Source of the DNA: an uncultured Eubacteriales bacterium
Lineage (GTDB): Bacteria > Bacillota > Clostridia > Oscillospirales > Acutalibacteraceae
Reading direction: 5' to 3'
DNA length: 32,607 bases
NCBI GenBank assembly: GCA_900315605.1
Contig: OMZU01000018.1
Coordinates: 1-32,607 of the forward strand
Part shown: one piece after another, positions 15,867 through 24,000 of the stretch
Position numbering within the stretch: the first letter of the stretch is position 1
Layout: each line of letters opens with the position of its first letter
Translations under genes and position numbers: made by a program
The notes under the pieces: model-generated
Database searches by the model: none
Seen by the model: the letters and a program-made list of their open reading frames with translations, nothing else
What the model was told of the DNA's origin: nothing

Positions 15867-16937
15867 TTACCTAAAATCAAGTTCAACTGAATCAGAATAG
15901 TTATTTAATGTAATTGTAATTGATTTTTCATAATTTACATCTTCACATTTTAACGTAATTTTGTATTCTCCGCATGGAATGTCAATAGATGCATCGGATA
16001 AATTAATGCTAATTATTCCTCCCTCTTGTATAATTTCATATTCAATAAGTGTATTTATACTATCTTTTAAATTAAATGTTAACGTTCCCTCTACATTGTT
16101 TGTGTATCCACGTGTACCCTTAATTGTACAAATCACTGTTATATATTCATCATTTCTAATATCATTCGGAAGCGTGATTTCTATAGTATTAGTAAATAAA
16201 TCACCACATAATATTTGTTTTTCTGTTCCGACGTTAAAATCATAGCCCGAGTCACCGGAATCGGTTGTATAAATATCAGTTATATTCCATCCTGTATTTA
16301 TCGTTTTTATCGAATCTTTTGGCTCTTCTGCTTCAGTGCTGACTGTGTTATCAATTACCCGCTCCGTATTTTTTTGTTCTTCTATCGGTCTGTCGGTCTC
16401 CTTGGGCTTAACAGTTTGTTCAGGTTTTTTTGTGTTGTTTTCTTGCTCGTTTCGTCCCGGCTGTTCCCTTTGCTCTGTTGCTCCGGTTCGCACCGGAGAA
16501 TGATTTTCCGATTCTGAGCTTTCGTTGTCCTGCTCTTCCGAATTTATTTCTTGTTCATATATTTCCTCGTTTTGTTCCGTAACTCCTGTGGCTTTAGGCT
16601 TTTCTATTGGTTTTGTTGTTTCTGCAAGAAATGTGGTCTTGATTTCATTTTGTGTCAAGAGTTCTTCGTCTTTTGGATAGGTAAATGTCGAGGAATTATC
16701 TGCCCCCCCAACAATTGCCTCCTCGACAATCGACCCGGTCAGAGGAGTGAAGTTGCGGTTTAAATTCAACGGAGAAAAAATCGAATTACTAACCGCGATT
16801 ACCAAACACGCCGCTGTGCTCAGATGGAGCGGGTTCAGATAAAAAAGCTTTTTTTTTGGTTTTGCGTTTATTGCGTTTTCGATCCAGCTTTCGGGAACCT
16901 CGAAATTTTGCAGCGCATTAAAATTAACTTTTTTCAT
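15867..16937 (-). CDS. Membrane-spanning anti-sigma factor
   Basis: A 356-residue protein with a short cytoplasmic N-terminus (NFEVPESWIENAINAK), one membrane helix at about residues 31-54, a long Glu/Thr/Pro-rich linker (~80-215) and a C-terminal beta-rich domain (~220-356) that would lie outside the cell. The start codon overlaps the sigma factor stop by ATGA, so the two proteins are made together. The short N-terminus has no HxxxCxxC zinc anti-sigma motif, so it belongs to a non-ZAS type. By analogy with sensor anti-sigma factors such as RsgI in cellulosome-forming clostridia, the outer domain may sense a ligand and release the sigma factor. The function comes from gene order and topology, not from a recognised family. 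Confidence 0.7.
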   Translation of the reverse strand: MKKVNFNALQNFEVPESWIENAINAKPKKKLFYLNPLHLSTAACLVIAVSNSIFSPLNLNRNFTPLTGSIVEEAIVGGADNSSTFTYPKDEELLTQNEIKTTFLAETTKPIEKPKATGVTEQNEEIYEQEINSEEQDNESSESENHSPVRTGATEQREQPGRNEQENNTKKPEQTVKPKETDRPIEEQKNTERVIDNTVSTEAEEPKDSIKTINTGWNITDIYTTDSGDSGYDFNVGTEKQILCGDLFTNTIEITLPNDIRNDEYITVICTIKGTRGYTNNVEGTLTFNLKDSINTLIEYEIIQEGGIISINLSDASIDIPCGEYKITLKCEDVNYEKSITITLNNYSDSVELDFR

Positions 16938-17410
16938 TCCGTTTCACCTCCGTAGATCGATTTTAGCATTTCTCGTCCTCGTTTTAGCATCACCTTTACA
17001 GTATTGGGATTTCTACCGAGAATATCAGCAATTTCTTTGACCTTGTAGCCTTCGCAGTAATGAAGGTACAGGATCTCGCGATAATCCTGTTTAACCTTCA
17101 TTAGTGCCCATGAAACATCCATTTCGTCCTCGCTTTTAAAGCTCGGCTCGTTTGGAAGCTCACAAAGGGAGATCTCGCGGCGGTTTTTTCGCAAAAAACT
17201 GTAGCACTCGTGAATTGCGACTTGGATCAGCCAGTATTTGAGGTGGTTTTCGTCATTAATTGAGGGGGATTTTGTCAAAAGCTTAACAAATGTGTTCTGA
17301 AAACAATCCTCAGCATCGGCATGGTTTTGAAGCCGCATGACGCACACGCCCGCTACAGTTTGGGCATATTTACGCACAACATCTTCGTATGTTAAACCCG
17401 CGTATAACAC
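16934..17410 (-). CDS. ECF-type RNA polymerase sigma factor
   Basis: A sigma-70 factor of about 158 residues with region 2 (NHADAEDCFQNTFVKLL, then YWLIQVAIHECY) and region 4 (DYREILYLHYCEGYKVKEIA, then GRNPNTVKVMLKRGREMLK). Regions 1 and 3 are absent, as in the ECF group. The GTG at 17410 is preferred because AGAGGGGAG lies nine bases upstream. The in-frame ATG at 17419 touches that ribosome binding site. It is first in an operon with the anti-sigma gene (ATGA overlap) and the BspA-like gene. Its own upstream region carries an ECF-type promoter, TGTAACC-N16-CGTTTTA, repeated before two other surface-protein genes, which suggests autoregulation and a three-transcript regulon. Confidence 0.88.
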   Translation of the reverse strand: MLYAGLTYEDVVRKYAQTVAGVCVMRLQNHADAEDCFQNTFVKLLTKSPSINDENHLKYWLIQVAIHECYSFLRKNRREISLCELPNEPSFKSEDEMDVSWALMKVKQDYREILYLHYCEGYKVKEIADILGRNPNTVKVMLKRGREMLKSIYGGETE

Positions 17411-17433
17411 CGCGATCATCTCCCCTCTACTAA

Positions 17434-17463
17434 TAAAACGCCTGAAATCGACATTTGGTTACA
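17434..17463 (-). promoter_or_regulatory. ECF-type promoter P1, of the sigma operon
   Basis: On the minus strand, TGTAACC (17457-17463) and CGTTTTA (17434-17440) are 16 bases apart. The same elements with identical spacing occur at 20861-20890 and 26354-26383. The form agrees with known ECF promoters, which have an AAC motif at -35 and CGT at -10. Confidence 0.75.
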
Positions 17464-17585
17464 ATAAATTATATAATTTCAGGAGATTTTTTTCAATATT
17501 TTTAAATATTTATATAATTTTCTTAAAAAGTACACAAAACATCACAAAATTTTATGCAGTGTTTTTATGAGAAAGATATAAAAAA

Positions 17586-17609
17586 GAACGCCCGGTTTTC
17601 CGAGCGTTC
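17586..17609 (-). terminator. Terminator of the fibronectin-repeat protein gene
   Basis: GAACGC-CC-GG and CC-GA-GCGTTC form a hairpin with a TTTT loop. On the minus strand T-rich sequence follows. The stem closely matches the clpC terminator at 26485-26510. Confidence 0.8.
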
Positions 17610-17624
17610 CGTGTTATTAAACAA

Positions 17625-20600
17625 CTATCTTTTGTAGGTTATTGTTTTGCCGGCGGTGTCATAGTAGCTGGTGAATTCTTTTCCGTCGGCTGATATACAG
17701 CGAACAGTATATGTGTAGGTTCCGCCGGAGCGAACATCGGTATCAACAAAGCTTGTGCCGGTCGTGTCGCCAAGGCGCGTCCAGCCGTTTCTGCCCTTGT
17801 AGTATACCCTGTATTTCGCTGCACCGGTAACCTTGTTCCAGCCGATTTTTACTCCGCTTTTTGTGCTTGTGAGTGAAGAAATCATAGGTGTTGCAACAAA
17901 GGTATGCTTGCTACCTGTGTGGTTGTAGTCGCTGATAAAGTTTCCGTCCTTGTCCAAGCAGCGAACGGTATATGTGTAGGTTCCGCCCGAGCGAACGTCG
18001 GTATCAACAAAGGATGTTGAAGCTGTATTTCCCATTCCTGTCCAACCGCCTTTGCTGTTCTTGTAGAATACTCTGTATTTTGCTGCGCCGGGAACCTTGT
18101 TCCAACTGATTTTTACTCCGCTTTTTGTGTTTGTAAATGACGTAATATTTGGTGTTGCAACAAAGGTATGCTTCCAGCCGGTATGGTTGTAGTCGCTGAC
18201 ACAGTTTCCGTCTTTGTCCAGGCAACGAACGGTGTATGTGTATGTGCCGCCCGAACGAACGTCGGTGTCAACAAAGGAGGTTGAGGTCGTATTTCCCATT
18301 CCTTTCCAATCACCGTTTTTGCCCTTGTAATAAACCCTGTACTTCGCCGCGCCGTCAACACTGTTCCAGCTCAGCTTTACGCCGTTTGCTGTGTTTTCAA
18401 TTTTATTCACCTTTGGAGTTGCAATAAACGTTGCCTTAAAGCCGTCGGGATTGTAGTCGGTGACAAAATAGCCGCTTGCGTCCAATCCTATGACAGTGTA
18501 GGTATAGGTTGAGCCGGATTTTACTTCGTCGTCAACAAACGAATTTGAGGTCGTATTGCCAAGCTCTACCCAGCCGTCTTTGCCGTTATAGAAAATTCTG
18601 TAGGAATAAACGCCGTCGATCTTATCCCAACTGAGCTTAATGCCGTCCTCGGTGCTCTGATATTTGTTTATTTCGGGAGTTTTAAGATATGTACAATCTA
18701 TTCCGAAACGGTCATAGTTGCTTACATAATCACCGTCTTTGTTAATTGCTCTGACAGTGTAAATATATGTTCTTCCGTTTCTTACATTCGTGTCAAGATA
18801 GCTTGTTGAGGTTGTGTCAGCTATACCGTGCCAGCCATCCTTGCCGTAGCAAAAAACTCTGTAGCCATAGACGTTTTCAAGCTGCTCCCACTCAATTTTG
18901 ATTCCATCGTAAACGCTTCTTGCAGAATACAGTCCGGGATAAATACGAGATGATACAGATCCGTCAATGCCCCAATCAACATAAACTCCTGTACACAGAA
19001 TTGCTTTTTCAACCTCATCCTTGGAAATACCGAGCTGATCGGCGATATCGTCGAGGAGCTGCTGGTCGCTCTTGCCGGAGTATTCTCTTGCATTGTCGAG
19101 CGTATACAAAAGGAAATCACATAAGATATCTAACTTTGTTGCTGACGGACGGAGAGCTTCTCCAACGATGTTACCGAGTGAAGTAATAGTGAGCGGCGGG
19201 GCATATTTTGATCTGTCAACGCCGTTGTCCCATACAACATAGTAACTCTTTTTTTCGGAGTCAACATTATTTTCTACCAATTTGCCTGTGCAACTTGCTG
19301 TGTGTCCAAAGCATTCGGGACTGATAAGAAGGTCGCTGGTCTGCAAGCTCCATGTTGTGCCGGCAGCAAAGATACAGAAGTAACCATGATCGCCCGTAAG
19401 TTCTATGCCTTTGTTGGCAAAATCAAATGAATAAATCCCGTCTCCTTCATCTGTCATTTTTCCCTTCTTTGATCCCCAAGTGATCAATTCGCCGTACCAG
19501 TAATCATACAAGTAGAAGAAAACGCCTTGTTTGATCGTATCGGTATTCCAGCCGGTAGTTTTAACATCAAAGTATACCTTAGCAGATTCGGAATCATCGC
19601 GCTGTACATAAGGATAGTCCGTAATTATTGTAGTTGGTTCCGTAGGCTCTGGTTCGTCGGGGGTAGCAGGATAAGGAGGATAAGGAGGATCGAAAATTGT
19701 TTGTAGAACTCCGTTTCCGTCAAAGGTATATTCAAGGTCAGTATCAAATCCTTCTATCTTATTGCCGAAAATGTCAAAAGCATCTTCCTCTTTAAAGTAG
19801 GTCTTGCAGTTTCTCAAAAGGTTTCCGTTTTTCTGAGCATAGTAAACCTTGCCGTCCTTTGAAAAGAAACCGTTTCTGGCACGCTGACCGTAAGGATTAT
19901 CGCTGTCGCCTGTGAGATAATAATAATACTTTTCTCCGTCAACTTCCTTGAAGCCGTCCTCATTCATCGGAGTATGAGTATATTTCAACTCACCGAATAT
20001 GCCGTTGCCCTTTGCCATTTCTTCCTTTGATCTTTCGGCAGTAGGCCATGAGCCGTATGTGCCGTCGCCAAAGTAGAAGAACCACTCGCCGGAATAACCA
20101 AGCTTGCCCGAAAGCGCGCTTTCGGATGAATACTTGGTGTTGTCATCAAGAACATAGACCATATTGTCAAAGTTGAGCATAAAACCGTAGTCTTCATTGT
20201 CCTCAAATGTGTTTACAAATTTGCCGAGTGCCGACTTGTCGCCGTAAAAGAAACTGTCTCCCATCTCTTCCCAGAAGCCTTCCTGCTCAAGGTAAATAGA
20301 GTCGTCGTCCTCTGTGTAGCCCTCGCTTGGTATATCAATAGTTTGGAGAGCCGCCTTGTAGATCGGAGCCTCTGTATCCATTTCGCCATTTACGTAGTTG
20401 TTCCAAATCACCATTGGAACATCAGACGGAAGATCAACATAGTACATCTGAGGCTGATCGGCGGCATATGCCTTGTAGCCGCACCAAGGATTTCCCGAGC
20501 CTGTGCCGCCCCACCAGTACATACCGGCGGTATCGCCTGTCTGCTTTGAAAACTCATTGTACCAGTCGGAGGGCATATAAAAATATACTCTGCGCGTATC

Positions 20601-20720
20601 AACTTTGCCGTATGCGTGATCGTAGTGTCCGTCCGGATCGGTAGCCGCAGAAACACCGGCTGTACCGAAAGACGACAAAACAAGGGTTAGTGAAATAAAC
20701 ATACTTAACAACTTTTTCAT
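17625..20720 (-). CDS. Secreted protein with five C-terminal fibronectin type III repeats
   Basis: A 1031-residue protein with a signal peptide (MKKLLSMFISLTLVLSSFG, cleaved after VSA). Residues ~35-130 (RRVYFYMPSDWYNEF, YYVDLPSDVPMVIWNNYVNG) and ~385-490 (GVFFYLYDYWYGELITWG) resemble starch-binding-type modules seen in Ruminococcus enzymes. A Pro-rich linker (DPPYPPYPATPDEPEP) lies near 350. A helical segment (~540-585) precedes five tandem fibronectin type III domains (~600-1031). The last three are very similar (TSFVDTDVRSGGTYTYTVRC). No catalytic domain, dockerin or sortase motif is seen. AAAGGAGG precedes the ATG at 20720. It sits downstream of ECF promoter P2 and is likely transcribed with the sigma regulon. 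A glycan-binding role is inferred. Confidence 0.8.
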   Translation of the reverse strand: MKKLLSMFISLTLVLSSFGTAGVSAATDPDGHYDHAYGKVDTRRVYFYMPSDWYNEFSKQTGDTAGMYWWGGTGSGNPWCGYKAYAADQPQMYYVDLPSDVPMVIWNNYVNGEMDTEAPIYKAALQTIDIPSEGYTEDDDSIYLEQEGFWEEMGDSFFYGDKSALGKFVNTFEDNEDYGFMLNFDNMVYVLDDNTKYSSESALSGKLGYSGEWFFYFGDGTYGSWPTAERSKEEMAKGNGIFGELKYTHTPMNEDGFKEVDGEKYYYYLTGDSDNPYGQRARNGFFSKDGKVYYAQKNGNLLRNCKTYFKEEDAFDIFGNKIEGFDTDLEYTFDGNGVLQTIFDPPYPPYPATPDEPEPTEPTTIITDYPYVQRDDSESAKVYFDVKTTGWNTDTIKQGVFFYLYDYWYGELITWGSKKGKMTDEGDGIYSFDFANKGIELTGDHGYFCIFAAGTTWSLQTSDLLISPECFGHTASCTGKLVENNVDSEKKSYYVVWDNGVDRSKYAPPLTITSLGNIVGEALRPSATKLDILCDFLLYTLDNAREYSGKSDQQLLDDIADQLGISKDEVEKAILCTGVYVDWGIDGSVSSRIYPGLYSARSVYDGIKIEWEQLENVYGYRVFCYGKDGWHGIADTTSTSYLDTNVRNGRTYIYTVRAINKDGDYVSNYDRFGIDCTYLKTPEINKYQSTEDGIKLSWDKIDGVYSYRIFYNGKDGWVELGNTTSNSFVDDEVKSGSTYTYTVIGLDASGYFVTDYNPDGFKATFIATPKVNKIENTANGVKLSWNSVDGAAKYRVYYKGKNGDWKGMGNTTSTSFVDTDVRSGGTYTYTVRCLDKDGNCVSDYNHTGWKHTFVATPNITSFTNTKSGVKISWNKVPGAAKYRVFYKNSKGGWTGMGNTASTSFVDTDVRSGGTYTYTVRCLDKDGNFISDYNHTGSKHTFVATPMISSLTSTKSGVKIGWNKVTGAAKYRVYYKGRNGWTRLGDTTGTSFVDTDVRSGGTYTYTVRCISADGKEFTSYYDTAGKTITYKR

Positions 20721-20789
20721 TAAAAAATCCTCCTTTGGGTTGATCTGTGTAGATGTTTATTATACTTATATCTGTTATCAAAAAGAACT

Positions 20790-20846
20790 TCAAAAACTTA
20801 TAACATCATAAAATAGTATCAAATGCGCGTACAACACCGCGACCAT
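20790..20846 (-). pseudogene. Remnant of the sigma gene's first codons behind promoter P2
   Basis: An 18-codon reading begins MVAVLYAHL, matching the sigma factor's start MIAVLYAGL, and sits at the same distance from the ECF promoter. After about nine codons it diverges and stops at 20790. It shows that promoter P2 was copied from the sigma gene's 5' region, coding start included. It is probably not a functional peptide. Confidence 0.65.
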
Positions 20847-20860
20847 CCCCTCTCTGATAG

Positions 20861-20890
20861 TAAAACGTCTTAAATCGGCGTTTGGTTACA
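20861..20890 (-). promoter_or_regulatory. ECF-type promoter P2, of the fibronectin-repeat gene
   Basis: TGTAACC (20884-20890) and CGTTTTA (20861-20867) on the minus strand are 16 bases apart, as in P1. The leader to the ATG at 20720 is about 130 bases. Confidence 0.75.
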
Positions 20891-20982
20891 ATAAATTATA
20901 ACTTTTTTATATGTTTTTTCAATTATTTTTAGTTTAAATTGAAAATAATACAAAATTAATTGAAAAAAGTACAAAAACCGCC

Positions 20983-21017
20983 CCCTCCCGACTTCAAAAA
21001 ACTCGAAATCGGGAGGG
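20983..21017 (-). terminator. Terminator of the large BspA-like gene
   Basis: CCCTCCCGA-x-TTC and GAA-x-TCGGGAGGG pair around an A/T-rich loop. On the minus strand, GGCGGTTTTTG follows. It lies within ten bases of the stop codon at 21026. Confidence 0.85.
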
Positions 21018-21025
21018 ATATTGAT

Positions 21026-24000
21026 TTAGCTCAGTTCATCAATAAGAAAAGCAAGGTACATTTGCAGGCGGGTCACATCATTGATATCAACTTTTCCATC
21101 ACCGTTTACGTCGGCGGCAGCAAGTTGTTCATCTGATAATTCAGTGAGACCTACAAGACTTTTCTGAATTTCGGTTACGTCTTTAATATCGATTGCGTTG
21201 TTGAAATTAACGTCGCCGATCTCATGATTCAGCGGTAGTTTATCAATTTTTGTCGGCTCAATAAGCCATTCTCCGCAATGTTTACAACGAACGCCTTCGG
21301 TTGAGCCTTCCTTGGTATAAGTCGGCTGAACAGCAGGTGTGATTTCGTATTGATGTCCCAAAGCAGGAACGATCTGCTGTTCGGTTATAATCTCGCCGCA
21401 TACCGCGCAGTGGCTGCCCTCGGTCAAGCCGGTTTCTGTGCATGACGGTTCAACCGCGCTGTCAATTTCGGCTGTATGAGCTGTTTTTTCTATGATACTC
21501 CACTCAACATAAACCAAACCGCAATGCTCACACTGTACGCCGGAGGTATGTCCCTCGTGCTGACAATCGGAAGCAACGGCAGGAACGATAACGGGCTTGT
21601 GACCAAGTGCCGGGATTTCTTCCTGAGCAACGATGATCTCACCGCAAACAGAACAGTGGCTGCCCTCGGTCAAACCGGTTTCTGTGCAGGTTGCCGGAAT
21701 CGCTTCGTCAGTAACAATGGTGTGGTTATTGCAAACAAAGTTGAATCCGTTTTCTTTTGCGTATCGCTGTGCTTCACTGTTACAGCTTCCGAATATTGTG
21801 AAATCCTCAATTATGTTTTCATCATAATAATAACCAAATGCTCTTACACCAATACTGGTCACACTAGATGGTATTGTAATTTCTGTCAAGCTTTCACAAT
21901 CGTAAAATGCGTAGCTATTAATGCTTGTAACGGTTTCGGGGATTACTGTATTCTTACATCCCAAAATTAAAGTATTACTTTTTGAATCAATAATTGCATT
22001 ACAATTGTTTCGACTGTCATATTCTGTATTTCCTTCGTCTACTGTTATGCTAGCCAGATTTGTGCAACCATCAAAAGCATCAATTTCTATTTCGGTTACA
22101 CTGTTAGGAATGGTTATACTCGTTAGATTAGTGCAACTATCAAAAGCCAATGAATCAATAAAAGTTACGCTATCCGGAATAGCTATGTTTGCAAGGCTTG
22201 AGCAACCTGAGAACGTATAATACTCTATCGTAGTAACACTATCAGGAATGGTTATATCTGTAATACTGTTGCAATTATAGAATGCGTAAACTCCAATACT
22301 TTTAACACTGTTAGGGATTGTTACACTAATCAGACTTGAACAATTTTCAAACGAATACGTGCCAATATTCGTCACTCCATCTTCAATGATAACCTTGCTG
22401 AATTCATATTTTTTCCACGGTTTAAGTGATAAATAACCATAATCTTCCATAGCACCATTGCCGCTGATGGTCAGTGTACCCTCTTCGTCAAGTTCCCATT
22501 TACATTGTCCTGTTATGCCACTGGCGATTATATTTTTTATAGCTGCAAACGGAATATTATTTGTATTTGCGTAGGTTTCTGCGTAAGAGCCTTCGTATCC
22601 GTAAATAGTCAGATTTGAACAGGATCTAAAGGCTTCGTCCTCAATATCGGTAACACTTTCCGGTATAGTAATACGCGAAAGGTTTTTGCAATTACAAAAT
22701 GCCCAATTGTCAATGCTTGATACACTGTCCGGTAAAGTTATGCTTGTGAGGCTTGGACAATTGTTAAATGCCCATTTACCGATACTCGTAACATTGTTCG
22801 GGATCGTAACATTTGTGAGCTTTGAGCAGTTACTGAACATGTCTTCATTTATAATTGTTAAGTTTTTCGGAAGAGTAATACTGATAAGGTTTTTGCAATT
22901 CTTGAAAGCTCCGCTGCCGATACTTGTAACACGGTTGGGAATAGTTACATTGGTAAGACCGGAGCACCAATAAAATGCAGTGCTTCCAATGCTTTTTACG
23001 CTGCTTGGGATTGAAATATTCGTTAATCCCTCGCAATCGTAAAACATAAAATTTGGAATACTTGTCATATTATTTGGGAGAGTGACATTATTAAGTTTTT
23101 TGCACCAGAAAAACAAGCTGCTTCCAAAACTTGTAACGCTGTTTGGAATGGTTATACTTGTCAATTCTCTGCAATCTTCAAACGCAGAATCACCAATACT
23201 TGTTACACTGTTGGGAATAGTAATGCTCGGAAATTCTGCACTTTCAAATGCAGAACGACCAATGCTCGTTACACTGTTAGGAATGTTTATTTCTGTAGAG
23301 CATGTGCAATTATGGAATGCATAATTGCCAATGGTTTTTACTCCGTTTTCAATTGTAACTTTATTGATTTGATAGTCATTCCAAGGGGCGGAATCTCCAT
23401 AGGTGTAATTTCCCATAGCACCGTTTCCGCTGATCGTGAGCCTGCCTTTGTCGTCAAGCTCCCAAGTGCAGTCGCCTGTTGTGCCGCTGTCGAATATATT
23501 TTTTATAGCCACAAACGGAATATTTTTTGAATTTGCATAGGTTTCTGCGTAAGAGTCTTCGTATCCGTATATTGTCAAATTGGTGCAATTATTAAATGCG
23601 TCATGACCAATAGTTGTGACAGAATCAGGAATGGTCACAGAGGTCAGTCCGTTACAACCGGAAAACGCGTCATAATCAATAGTTGTTACAGAATCGGGAA
23701 TGGTAACAGAAATCAAGTTTTTGCAATTATGGAACGCATATCTATTAATACATTTTACAGATTCGGGAACGACAAAGTTTGAATCTGTCTTGCCAATCGC
23801 ATACTGCATAATGATACCGTTTTTATTATATAAATTGCCGTCAATTGAAATGTATGCAGGATTATCACTTTCTACCGTAATATTTGTCAGACTGCTGCAA
23901 GAGCAAAATATTCCAGTGCCAATACTTGTAACAGAGCTTGGAATATTTACAGAAGACATTTTGCACCCTGTAAATGCAAAATGACCAATACTTGTAACAG

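Noticed and set aside
17408-17419. ATG at 17419 as sigma factor start
   Set aside because: It touches the Shine-Dalgarno sequence. The GTG at 17410 has correct spacing, though the ATG cannot be fully excluded.
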